The notes below the pieces were generated by a model, which saw only the letters and a program-made list of their open reading frames with translations, made no database searches and was not told the DNA's origin. Below, in pieces: positions 1-9,014 of a DNA stretch of 64,000 nucleotides (positions are counted from its first letter, which is position 1; the number at the start of each line of letters is the position of its first letter). Made by a program: the position numbers and the translations under genes. Origin of the DNA: Stenotrophomonas maltophilia (GTDB lineage: Bacteria > Pseudomonadota > Gammaproteobacteria > Xanthomonadales > Xanthomonadaceae); contig NZ_QFHO01000005.1 of NCBI RefSeq assembly GCF_004920835.1, forward strand, positions 124,001 through 188,000. The letters are read 5' to 3'.

Positions 1-670
1 CCTTCGGGCCACGGGTGGTGATGTAGGCCTTGACCCGGCTGACGATCTCCTTCTCGTCCCAGCCGGTGCGTTCCTGCAGCAGGTTCGACTCGTAGTCGTT
101 GACCACCACGTAGTCGGCCTGCTCGATGAACTCGCGCAGCTCCGGGCCGTTGAACAGCGGCATGGCCTGGCCCGGGTCGAAGATGAACGGGATGCCGTCT
201 TCGTGGAATTCCTGCGCGTTCTGGATCATGCCTTCGCGACCGTCCGGGCCGACCAGGCCCAGGGTCACGCCCGGCACGCCACGCACGTGGTTCTCGTAGG
301 AACGCATCATCGCGCCCGGGTGGAAGGCGGTGATCTGGTTGTTGTCGTGGTCGGTGGTGATGAACGCCTGCGGGGTGAACAGCTCATCGATCACGCGCAC
401 GCGGGTCAGGTCGATGCCCAGGCCTTCGAAATACTCGCGGTACGGGCCGAAGTCCGAACCGACGGTGCCCATCGGGATCGGCTGGCCGCCCAGCAGGTGC
501 AGGTTGTAGGCGATGTTGCCGGCGCAGCCACCGAACTCGCGGCGCATGCGCGGCACCAGGAACGACACGTTCAGGATGTGCACCTTGTCCGGCAGGATGT
601 GATTCTTGAACTGGTCCGGGAACACCATGATGGTGTCGAAGGCAAGAGAACCACAGATCAGAGCGGACAT
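1..670 (-). CDS. PfkB-family carbohydrate/adenosine kinase, 3' end missing
   Basis: The first 223 codons are present; the C-terminus lies beyond the window edge. The reading starts MSALICGSLAFDTIM and has the N-terminal PfkB signature region GGCAGNIAYNL at about residues 48-58, which in this family binds the sugar or nucleoside. PfkB/ribokinase enzymes phosphorylate sugars or nucleosides with ATP; close relatives in xanthomonads are annotated as adenosine kinase or carbohydrate kinase, and substrate cannot be decided here. The C-terminal DTxGAGD catalytic motif is outside the window. It is transcribed divergently from mreB across a 283-bp gap. Confidence 0.85.
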   Translation of the reverse strand, partial: MSALICGSLAFDTIMVFPDQFKNHILPDKVHILNVSFLVPRMRREFGGCAGNIAYNLHLLGGQPIPMGTVGSDFGPYREYFEGLGIDLTRVRVIDELFTPQAFITTDHDNNQITAFHPGAMMRSYENHVRGVPGVTLGLVGPDGREGMIQNAQEFHEDGIPFIFDPGQAMPLFNGPELREFIEQADYVVVNDYESNLLQERTGWDEKEIVSRVKAYITTRGPK

Positions 671-842
671 CGATGTAAGCCTATGCGGTGAATTTTGGGG
701 TGGGCCGGCCCGGTTCAGCAGGCAAGCAAACGGCGCCCTTGGGCGCCCGACGGCGCAAAGGTTACCCGCTGGTGCCGCTCAGGGCCAGAACCGGGTGATG
801 CCCGATCGGGCCGAAAGCCTGTCAAGGCGCGGGTTCAGCTAG

Positions 843-2000
<1,158 letters not shown>

Positions 2001-2121
2001 GCCGACCCGGCTGCCTGCGCCCGCAGCGCCCCTCCGGGGTGCGGCCCGCCATCATGGCGGGTCGGCACCGGCGGGGCGTCCGCGTGTTTCCCCTCCGCCT
2101 TCTGCCAGTTGAATCGTTGCC

Positions 2122-3231
2122 GTGCCGCCCTACGCCGGACCTCCCGTCGCTTCCCGATCCGGTGATGCCGCCAGCCCGCTGCGGCTGCTGGCTTACCTCG
2201 CACTGGCCATCACCCTGATCGTGCTTGACGACCAGGCCGGCTGGCTGGCGCGCCTGCGCGGGCAGGCCAACAGCCTGGTGCAGCCGGTGTGGGCACTGGC
2301 CGGCCTGCCAGGCAAGCTCGGCAACCAGGTCAAGGATTCTGCGGCCAGCCACAGCCAGCTGGTGACCGAGAACCGCGAACTGCGCAACCAGCTGCTGCTG
2401 GCCAACGCTCGCCTGACCCGGCTGCAGACCGCCGCGCTGGACAACGCACAGCTGCGCGAGCTGCTGAACGTGGCCGAGCGCAGTGGCCTGGACGTGCAGC
2501 TGGCGCCGATCCTGGACATCGACCTGGACCCGGTGAAGCAGCGCCTGGTGCTGGATGCCGGCAGCCGCGAGGGCGTGCACGTCGGCCAGGCAGTGATCGA
2601 TGTCGGCGGTCTGATGGGCCAGGTGATCAGCGTCACCGGGAGCACCTCCACGGTGCTGCTGCTGACCGACCCTGACCACGCGGTGCCGGTCACCGTGGCC
2701 CGCAACGGCGTGCGCCTGATCGTCTATGGCCGCGGTGACAAACTGGAACTGCGCGACATCCCGCTCAGCGCCGGCGTGGAAGTGGGCGACGAGATAGTCA
2801 CCTCCGGCCTCGGCGGTCGATTCCCGGCGGGCTTCCCGGTCGGCACCATCACCGGCCTGCGCCCGGACGACACCCATGCCTTCCTGGTCGGCGAACTGAA
2901 GCCGGCGGCCCAGCTCGACCGTGGCCGCGACGTGCTGCTGCTGCGCCCGGGTGCGGCGATCCGCATTCCGCCGGAACTGCGCCTGCAGCTGGAAGAGACC
3001 GCCCCGGGTGGCCCGGCCGCGGGCGGAACTGTGCCGGCGGCAACCGCACCGGCCACAGCCACCCCGACACCCGCACCTGCAACGCCCGCACCGGCTGTGG
3101 GCCGGTCGCCGGCTCCGTCTGCGACGCCGACGGTGGCCCCGGCGTCGTCGCTTGATCCTGCTGCTCCGGTAGTGCCGGCCGCTGGCCGGCAACCGCAACC
3201 CACCCAGCCGCAGCCGGAGGCCCAGCGATGA
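2122..3231 (+). CDS. mreC: Rod shape-determining protein MreC with a proline/alanine-rich tail
   Basis: 369 aa from a GTG start. There is one membrane segment at about residues 20-36, a heptad-rich coiled coil at about 72-118, then the periplasmic beta domain (for example DPDHAVPV and TSGLGGRFPAGFPVG). MreC links cytoplasmic MreB to periplasmic PBP2 and activates it. From about residue 290 the tail is low-complexity Pro/Ala/Thr, longer than in E. coli MreC. Codons 350-357 of that tail are a GTAG-type palindromic repeat read in frame as VVPAAGRQ. The stop overlaps the mreD start by 4 bases (ATGA), implying translational coupling. Confidence 0.95.
   Translation: MPPYAGPPVASRSGDAASPLRLLAYLALAITLIVLDDQAGWLARLRGQANSLVQPVWALAGLPGKLGNQVKDSAASHSQLVTENRELRNQLLLANARLTRLQTAALDNAQLRELLNVAERSGLDVQLAPILDIDLDPVKQRLVLDAGSREGVHVGQAVIDVGGLMGQVISVTGSTSTVLLLTDPDHAVPVTVARNGVRLIVYGRGDKLELRDIPLSAGVEVGDEIVTSGLGGRFPAGFPVGTITGLRPDDTHAFLVGELKPAAQLDRGRDVLLLRPGAAIRIPPELRLQLEETAPGGPAAGGTVPAATAPATATPTPAPATPAPAVGRSPAPSATPTVAPASSLDPAAPVVPAAGRQPQPTQPQPEAQR
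3169..3193. repeat. GTAG palindrome (SMAG/REP type) inside mreC
   Basis: The sequence begins GTAGTGCCGGCC and folds back on GGCCGGCA, the layout of S. maltophilia SMAG elements, which are normally intergenic. Here it lies in frame within the mreC tail. The same sequence type occurs intergenically at 28878 and, inverted, at 28949. Confidence 0.8.
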
Positions 3232-3713
3232 GCCGCCTGCGCGACAACCCCTGGGTGCTTCCGGCCAGCCTGGTAGTGGCCCTGCTGCTCGGCCTGTTGC
3301 CGTTGCCGACACTGCTGCAGCCGCTGCGCCCTTACTGGCTGGCGCTGGTGCTGGCCTACTGGGTGATCGAAGCGCCCGAGCGTGTCGGCCTGGGCATTGC
3401 CTTCGCCAGTGGCGTCATCGCCGATCTGCTGTACGGCGGCGTGCTGGGAGAACAGGCGCTGCGGCTGGTGATGCTGGCCTTCATCCTGCAGCGCTTCCGT
3501 GCCCGCATCCGCTTCTTCCCGATGTCGCAGCAGATGCTGGCCATCGGCGGCCTGCTGTTCAACGACCGCATCGTCAGTGCGCTGGTCCACATCCTGGTGG
3601 GTGAGCCGACCCTGCCGTGGTCGTACTGGTGGGCGCCGTTGCTGGGCATGGGCCTGTGGCCGCTGGTGTTCGTGCTGCTGGACGCGGTGCGCTTCGGCAA
3701 GCGCGGGCGCTGA
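3228..3713 (+). CDS. mreD: Rod shape-determining membrane protein MreD
   Basis: 161 aa, very hydrophobic, with about five predicted membrane segments and the conserved sequence IADLLYGGVLGEQAL in the middle. MreD is an inner-membrane member of the elongasome that associates with MreC. It overlaps mreC by 4 bases and ends 3 bases before the PBP2 start. Length and context are normal for the family. Confidence 0.93.
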   Translation: MSRLRDNPWVLPASLVVALLLGLLPLPTLLQPLRPYWLALVLAYWVIEAPERVGLGIAFASGVIADLLYGGVLGEQALRLVMLAFILQRFRARIRFFPMSQQMLAIGGLLFNDRIVSALVHILVGEPTLPWSYWWAPLLGMGLWPLVFVLLDAVRFGKRGR

Positions 3714-3716
3714 GCC

Positions 3717-5792
3717 ATGATCCCGCGCCGCCAGGTCAAGAATCCGCACGCCGAAGCCGAGCAGTTCCGCCGTCGCGCGGCGCTGGGTTTCCTCGGCGTG
3801 CTGGTCTGCCTGCTGGGCCTGGGCGGCTGGTATTTCAAGCTGCAGGTGCTGGACCACGACGTCTACGCCACCCGCTCGGAAGCCAACCGCATCAAGCCGC
3901 GGCCGGTGGTGCCCGGGCGCGGGATGATCTACGACCGCAACGGCCGCCTGCTGGCGGAGAACGTGCCAGCCTTCCGCCTGGACGTGACCCCGGACAAGGT
4001 CAAGGACATGGATGCCACCCTGGAAGGGCTGGCGAAGATCATCAGCATCAGCCCAGAAGAGCTGGAAGCGTTCGACAAGTCGCGCAAGGCGCGCCGCAAG
4101 TTCCTGCCGGTCACGCTGAAGCTGCGCATGAGCGACGAGGAGATGGCGCGCTTCGCGGTCGATCGCTGGCGTTTCCCCGGCGTCGAGCTGGAACCCTATC
4201 TGACCCGGCGCTACCCGTACGGTGACCTGTTCGCGCACATCATCGGCTACGTTGGCCGCGTCGATGAAAAGGATCTGGAGATCCTCGGCGAGGGCAATGC
4301 AGCCCTGACCCACATCGGCAAGTCCGGGCTGGAGCGCTATTACGAGCAGCAGCTGCGCGGCAAGGTCGGCTACGAACAGGTCGAGACCAACGTACAGGGC
4401 CGTGCGATCCGTACGATCGGCCGCGTCGCCGCGCAGTCCGGCGCCGACCTGCGGTTGTCGATCGATGCCGACCTGCAGCGCGCAATGGTGGCCGCCTTCG
4501 GCGAACAGGAAGGCTCGGCCGTGGCGATGGACCCGCGCACCGGAGAGGTGCTGGCAATGGTCAGCCTGCCGTCCTACGACCCCAACCTGTTCGTCAACGG
4601 TATTTCCCATGCCGACTTCAAGGCGCTGAACGACAACCCGTCGCGGCCGCAGTTCAACCGCCTGGTGCTCGGTGGCGTCGCGCCCGGTTCCACGCTGAAG
4701 CCGCTGATCGGGCTGGCCGGCCTCGATTCGGGCGTGCGCCGGCCGGAAGACAAAGTGCTTTCCACCGGCATGTTCTACCTGCCCGGCACCTCGCGTGGCT
4801 GGGGTGACTCGCATCGCGGCGGCCATGGCTGGACCGACCTGCGCAAATCCATCGCGCAGTCGGTCAACACCTACTACTACAAGCTCGCGCTGGACCTGGG
4901 CATCGAGCGCTTCGACCATTACATGGAGTACTACGGCTTCGGCCAGCCGACCGGCATCGACCTGACCGGCGAGATCGGCGGCATCCTGCCGTCGCCGGCC
5001 TACAAGCGGAAGAGCCGCAAGGAAGCCTGGTACCCCGGCGACACGGTCAACATCAGCATCGGCCAGGGCGACTGGAAGGTTACTCCGCTGCAGCTGGCGC
5101 GGGGTGTCAGTGGGCTGGCCAACGGGCAGCTGCGCACGCCGCACCTGGTGATCCAGCAACGTGCAGGTTTCGACCATGACTGGATGGCCACCGACCCGGG
5201 CGAGAGCAAGCCGGTCAGCCCGAACCCGAACAACCTGCAGGCGGTGCGCGAAGGCATGATGGCCACCATGCTGCCAGGCGGCAGCGCTGCGCGGATGGCG
5301 GCCGGCGCCCCCTATACGATGGCAGGCAAGACCGGTACCGCGCAGGTCGTCAGCCGCAAGGGCACCGCCGCAGTGAACCCGAAGAGTCTGCCGATGCACC
5401 TGCGCCACCGCGCGCTGTTCGTTGGCTTTGCGCCGGTCGATCAGCCGGTGATTGCGCTGGCGATCGCGGTGGAAGGCGGTGGTTACGGCGGTGCGGCCGC
5501 CGCACCGATCGCCCGCAAGGTGTTTGATGCCTACCTGCTGGGCAAGATGCCTGAAGGCATGCAGCCGCTGGACAGCGAGCGCGGTACCACCGCCATCGGC
5601 GCCACCGCGTTCGACAACGAAGACGTGGGGGCGCGTCAGGCGGGCGACCTCGCCGCCGGACAGATGGGTGAGCACCCGGTGCTGGTCGGCGTGCCTGCGC
5701 CGGAACCGGTACCTGCACCACAGCCGGGTACGCCGGCTGCCGCCGCACTGCCGGTCACACCACGCCCGACCGCCGCGGAGCCCGCGCGATGA
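3717..5792 (+). CDS. mrdA: Penicillin-binding protein 2, elongation-specific transpeptidase
   Basis: 691 aa. A single N-terminal membrane segment (about residues 24-42) is followed by the PBP dimerisation domain (PVVPGRGMIYDRNGRLLAEN) and the transpeptidase domain. The active-site motifs are complete: S325-T-L-K328 (PGSTLKP), S382-V-N384 and K538-T-G (AGKTGTAQV). It crosslinks lateral peptidoglycan made by RodA. The last roughly 60 residues are a Pro/Ala-rich extension absent from E. coli PBP2. Its stop overlaps the rodA start (ATGA), as expected for a PBP2/RodA pair. A target of beta-lactams such as mecillinam in the family. Confidence 0.96.
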   Translation: MIPRRQVKNPHAEAEQFRRRAALGFLGVLVCLLGLGGWYFKLQVLDHDVYATRSEANRIKPRPVVPGRGMIYDRNGRLLAENVPAFRLDVTPDKVKDMDATLEGLAKIISISPEELEAFDKSRKARRKFLPVTLKLRMSDEEMARFAVDRWRFPGVELEPYLTRRYPYGDLFAHIIGYVGRVDEKDLEILGEGNAALTHIGKSGLERYYEQQLRGKVGYEQVETNVQGRAIRTIGRVAAQSGADLRLSIDADLQRAMVAAFGEQEGSAVAMDPRTGEVLAMVSLPSYDPNLFVNGISHADFKALNDNPSRPQFNRLVLGGVAPGSTLKPLIGLAGLDSGVRRPEDKVLSTGMFYLPGTSRGWGDSHRGGHGWTDLRKSIAQSVNTYYYKLALDLGIERFDHYMEYYGFGQPTGIDLTGEIGGILPSPAYKRKSRKEAWYPGDTVNISIGQGDWKVTPLQLARGVSGLANGQLRTPHLVIQQRAGFDHDWMATDPGESKPVSPNPNNLQAVREGMMATMLPGGSAARMAAGAPYTMAGKTGTAQVVSRKGTAAVNPKSLPMHLRHRALFVGFAPVDQPVIALAIAVEGGGYGGAAAAPIARKVFDAYLLGKMPEGMQPLDSERGTTAIGATAFDNEDVGARQAGDLAAGQMGEHPVLVGVPAPEPVPAPQPGTPAAAALPVTPRPTAAEPAR

Positions 5793-6901
5793 AAGTATTC
5801 CTGCGCTGGGCCGGCGACATGCTGCGCCGCTTCTTCAGCACGCTGGACTGGGTGCTGTGCCTGGCGCTGGGCGCGTTGATGGTGATCGGTCTGGCGACAC
5901 TCAAGAGCGCAGGCGGCGACAGCCTGGTGATGGCCCAGGGCGCGCGTTTCGCGGTGGGCATGGCCGCGCTGTGGGGCATCTCGCGGGTGCCGATCCTGCG
6001 CATCCGCTCGGCCACGCCGATGATCTATGCGATCTCGATGATTCCGCTGCTGGCAGTGTTCGTGCTTGGTACCGGCAAGTACGGTCGGCAGTGGCTGGAC
6101 CTGAAATTCTTCTACCTGCAGCCGGCCGAACTGCTGAAGGTCAGCCTGCCGATGATGGTGGCCTGGTACCTGCACAAGATGCCGCTGCCGCCGCGCTTCA
6201 ACACGGTGCTGGTTGCCCTGGTCATCATTGGTGTGCCGACCGGCCTGGTGATGCTGCAGCCCGACTTCGGCACCGGCGTGCTGATCGCTGCCAGTGGCGT
6301 GTTCGTGCTGCTGCTGGCCGGCTTGCCGTGGTGGTGGGTTGGCCTGGGCGTGGGTGGCGTGGCAGCGGTCGCACCGGTGGCCTGGTTCTGGCTGCTGCGG
6401 CCCTACCAGAAGGACCGCATCATGATGTTCCTGGATCCGGAGATGGATGCACTGGGCGCAGGCTGGAACATCATCCAGTCGAAGATCGCGATCGGCTCCG
6501 GCGGCTTCGATGGCAAGGGCTGGGGCGAAGGCTCGCAGTCGCACCTCAACTTCATTCCCGAGCAGACCACCGACTTCGCGTTCTCGGTACTGAGCGAGGA
6601 ATTCGGCTGGATCGGCGTGGCCACCGTGCTGGCGCTGTACCTGGTGGTGATCGGTCGCTGCCTGTGGATTGCCAGCCAGTCACGCGACTCCTATTCGCGC
6701 CTGCTGGCCGGTGCCACCGGGCTGGCGTTCTTCGTCTACGTGCTGGTCAACGGCGGGATGATTTCCGGCCTGCTGCCGGTGGTGGGCGTGCCAATGCCGC
6801 TGATCAGCTACGGCGGCACCTCGGCGGTTTCGCTGCTGGCCGGCTTCGGGCTGGTGATGGCCGTGCGCAGTCACAACCCGGTGCACGGCGGCTACGGTTG
6901 A
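5789..6901 (+). CDS. rodA: RodA peptidoglycan glycosyltransferase (SEDS family)
   Basis: 370 aa, about ten membrane segments. It carries the SEDS hallmarks QPDFGTG, the long periplasmic loop with GWNIIQSKIAIGSGG, and TTDF, whose Asp is residue 262, the same number as the catalytic Asp of E. coli RodA. The C-terminal LPVVGVPMPLISYGGTSA segment is typical. RodA polymerises lipid II into glycan strands with PBP2. It is translationally coupled to mrdA and is followed after 5 bases by a perfect long hairpin. Confidence 0.96.
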   Translation: MKVFLRWAGDMLRRFFSTLDWVLCLALGALMVIGLATLKSAGGDSLVMAQGARFAVGMAALWGISRVPILRIRSATPMIYAISMIPLLAVFVLGTGKYGRQWLDLKFFYLQPAELLKVSLPMMVAWYLHKMPLPPRFNTVLVALVIIGVPTGLVMLQPDFGTGVLIAASGVFVLLLAGLPWWWVGLGVGGVAAVAPVAWFWLLRPYQKDRIMMFLDPEMDALGAGWNIIQSKIAIGSGGFDGKGWGEGSQSHLNFIPEQTTDFAFSVLSEEFGWIGVATVLALYLVVIGRCLWIASQSRDSYSRLLAGATGLAFFVYVLVNGGMISGLLPVVGVPMPLISYGGTSAVSLLAGFGLVMAVRSHNPVHGGYG

Positions 6902-6906
6902 GTCCG

Positions 6907-6959
6907 GCTGTGGGGTCAGATCCCTTTTTCCACAAGAAAAAGGGATCTGACCCCACAGC
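6907..6959. repeat. Perfect 24-bp hairpin, GGGGTCAGATCCC family, copy 1
   Basis: Two 24-base arms (6907-6930 and 6936-6959) are perfectly complementary around the loop CACAA. The core GGGGTCAGATCCC recurs at 22929 and 30269, each time just after a plus-strand stop codon. It likely acts as a terminator or mRNA-stabilising element between the two rodA-like genes. Confidence 0.85.
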
Positions 6960-6967
6960 TCGGAAGC

Positions 6968-6990
6968 AGTCGAGCATGGCTCGACGCTAC
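6968..6990. repeat. GTAG palindrome (reverse orientation)
   Basis: CAGTCGAGCATGGCTCGACG followed by CTAC; its reverse complement begins GTAGCGTCGAGCC, a SMAG subtype also present at 63147. It lies between the hairpin and the second rodA-like gene. Confidence 0.7.
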
Positions 6991-7060
6991 AAACGCAGAA
7001 GCACCATGACAGCTTCACGCAAGCGCCCGTTGCTACCGTGGCCGCGTGGAATGGAAACGT

Positions 7061-8140
7061 ATGCTTGGCGGCTGCCGTGAGGCGGTGCGCACGATCGATC
7101 TGCCGTTGCTGGTCGCGCTGTTGATCCTGATGGCCGCCGGCCTGGCGGTGCTGCACAGCGTGTCCGGTCCGGTGGCCGGGCAGGCGGCGCGCTTCGCCGG
7201 TGGTCTGTTGGCAATGTGGCTGCTGTCGCGTGTCTCGCTGCTGCGTCTGCGCGCATGGACGCCTGCGTTGTATGCACTGTCGATGCTGCCGCTGATGGCG
7301 GTGTATGTGATCGGCACCGGCAAGTACGGGCAGCGCTGGCTCAACCTGGGCGTGTTCTATCTGCAGCCGTCCGAACTGCTCAAGCTCAGCCTGCCGTTGA
7401 TGATGGCCTGGTACCTGCATCGGCAGCCGTTGCCGCCGTCGCCACGCACGGTACTCACCGCAGTGGTGCTGATTGGCGTGCCAGCGGTTCTGATCCTGAT
7501 GCAGCCCAACCTCGGCACCGCCACGCTGGTGACCGCCAGCGGCGTGTTTGCGTTGTTGCTGGCCGGCCTGCACTGGGGCTGGGTGGCGACGGGTGCGGCG
7601 GGGCTGGCGGTGGCCGCGCCACTGGCGTGGTTCGGACTGCTGCGGCAGTACCAGAAGGATCGCGTGCTGACCTTCCTTGACCCAGCGGCGGACCCGCTCG
7701 GCACCGGCTGGAACATCCTGCAGTCTCGCATCGCCATCGGCTCCGGAGGCTGGCAGGGCCGTGGCTGGGGGCAGGGTACGCAGGCGACACTGGATTTCCT
7801 GCCCGAGTACACGACCGACTTCGCATTTTCAGTGCTCGCCGAGGAGTTCGGTTGGATCGGCGTGGCGACAGTGTTCGCGCTCTACCTATTTGTGGTCGGG
7901 CGCTGCCTGTGGATCGCGGTGCAGGCACGCGACACCCATGCACGGTTGCTGGCCGGCAGCCTGGGGCTGGCGTTCTTCGTCTATGTACTGGTGAACGGTG
8001 GAATGATTTCCGGCCTGCTGCCGGTGGTGGGCATTCCGATGCCGTTGATCAGCTACGGCGGGACATCGGCGGTCTCGCTGCTGGCCGGTATCGGATTGGT
8101 GATGGCGGTACGTGGGCACCGGCCGGTGCACGGGGGATAG
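7061..8140 (+). CDS. Second RodA-like SEDS glycosyltransferase, tandem paralogue
   Basis: 359 aa from ATG 7061, preceded by GGAAA; a GTG at 7046 is an alternative. The protein parallels the upstream RodA along its whole length, with the same QPNLGTA, GWNILQSRIAIGSGG, TTDF (Asp253) and LPVVGIPMPLISYGGTSA segments. Nothing catalytic is visibly lost, so it is probably an active glycan polymerase rather than a remnant. It lacks its own adjacent PBP. The pair looks like a tandem duplication, now separated by two repeat elements. Role relative to the first RodA is unknown; a condition-specific copy is possible. Confidence 0.88.
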   Translation: MLGGCREAVRTIDLPLLVALLILMAAGLAVLHSVSGPVAGQAARFAGGLLAMWLLSRVSLLRLRAWTPALYALSMLPLMAVYVIGTGKYGQRWLNLGVFYLQPSELLKLSLPLMMAWYLHRQPLPPSPRTVLTAVVLIGVPAVLILMQPNLGTATLVTASGVFALLLAGLHWGWVATGAAGLAVAAPLAWFGLLRQYQKDRVLTFLDPAADPLGTGWNILQSRIAIGSGGWQGRGWGQGTQATLDFLPEYTTDFAFSVLAEEFGWIGVATVFALYLFVVGRCLWIAVQARDTHARLLAGSLGLAFFVYVLVNGGMISGLLPVVGIPMPLISYGGTSAVSLLAGIGLVMAVRGHRPVHGG

Positions 8141-8141
8141 G

Positions 8142-8552
8142 GTTTCCAGCCAACGGCGCAGCCCCTCGTGGGTGGTCGCGTAACGCGGGTCATGTGTGGG
8201 GCGGGCGCGTTCACCCACGGAGAAGAAAAAGAAGATCAAAAGCAAAAAGCGGCCTGGCGGATCGCTTCATTGCCTCGCGTAGAGCCCAGCCATGCTCGGC
8301 TCACGAGCAAGCGCAGCGCGCGACCCGCTTTTGATCTTCTTTTTCTTCTCCGTGGGTGGCAGGCCTCCGAAATCTGTCAGAGGGCGGTCGGGTTGGGTAC
8401 GCGGGGGTGTCAGCCGCATGGATGCGGCTGCCAAGCCTCCAGGGACGGATTCACGGCGTCCCCCGCGCACCCAGCCCGACCGGCCCACCCACGGCTTCTG
8501 CTTTCCACGACCCAAACACCACCCACGAGGGGCTGCGCCGTTGGATGGAAAC
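8142..8552. repeat. Large nested inverted repeat between the second rodA-like gene and mltB
   Basis: Outer arms of 35 bases (8142-8176 and 8518-8552) match with one mismatch. Inner arms of 32 bases (8212-8243 and 8327-8358; core CACCCACGGAGAAGAAAAAG) are exact reverse complements. The right half between the arms is longer than the left (159 versus 35 bases). The centre holds a GTAG palindrome (8279-8302). No ORF with family features is seen in it. It looks like two head-to-head copies of one repeat, the left one shortened. Confidence 0.8.
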
Positions 8553-8666
8553 TTCCTGACTCTGCGCAACGCCCGTTGTGGAAGCGTTCTCACGACGATG
8601 CACGGCAGCACGCCCGCCGACCAAAGTCCGTAAAAAACGTTATCTGGTTCACACTTTTACAGCGCG

Positions 8667-8680
8667 TTGATCCTGATCAA
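8667..8680 (+). promoter_or_regulatory. Perfect FNR/ANR-type box
   Basis: TTGATCCTGATCAA matches the FNR consensus TTGAT-N4-ATCAA exactly. Its centre (8673.5) is 41.5 bases before a start site predicted from the -10-like CACAAT at 8703-8708, the standard class II activator geometry. Which CRP/FNR-family protein would bind is not shown by the sequence. Confidence 0.6.
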
Positions 8681-8714
8681 TGGACTTGTCGTAATCGGCC
8701 TGCACAATGGCGGC

Positions 8715-8942
8715 CCGTTCGGCACGGCGCGCCGTCAATCGTTGCAGCGCGAGGGGGCGTCGGGCGGGAAGCAGTACTGGTCCAACGGGTACAGGGAGCG
8801 CGGGGTACTGCCACTGGGGAGCGGCAGCCGCGCAGGTACCGACCGGATCCGGTCGCCGGTTGCGTCTGCGGGGATGGGGACGCAACCGGCAACCTCTATC
8901 TGAATGGGGAAGCGGGATCACGAGGTCTTCACATTTCCCGCT
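8715..8942 (+). ncRNA. Candidate small RNA with multiple GGA-bearing hairpins
   Basis: No convincing ORF lies between the FNR-type promoter and mltB. The stretch folds into successive hairpins: stem CTGCC/GGCAG (8808-8827) with GGGGA in the loop; palindrome 8840-8855; a perfect 12-bp stem (8855-8866 with 8879-8890) with loop TGCGGGGATGGG; and AGCGGGA/TCCCGCT (8911-8942). At least eight GGA motifs occur in about 150 bases, as in RNAs that sequester CsrA/RsmA. There is no clear T-tract, so the 3' end is uncertain. It could instead be a long leader of mltB. Confidence 0.4.
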
Positions 8943-9014
8943 GCTCGCAGGCAAATCGTTGTGATTCATGGTGTTAGGGGTTTTAATTCATCCATGACCT
9001 GCTAACCTGCGACG

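Noticed and set aside
2724..5675. 983-codon open frame on the minus strand opposite mreC, mreD and mrdA
   Set aside because: It is a high-GC antisense shadow: no family features, rich in His/Arg/Gln, and it covers three certain genes.
8168..8977. 269-codon open frame across the inverted repeat and candidate RNA
   Set aside because: It runs through repeat arms, has no ribosome site or recognisable domain, and its composition is arbitrary.
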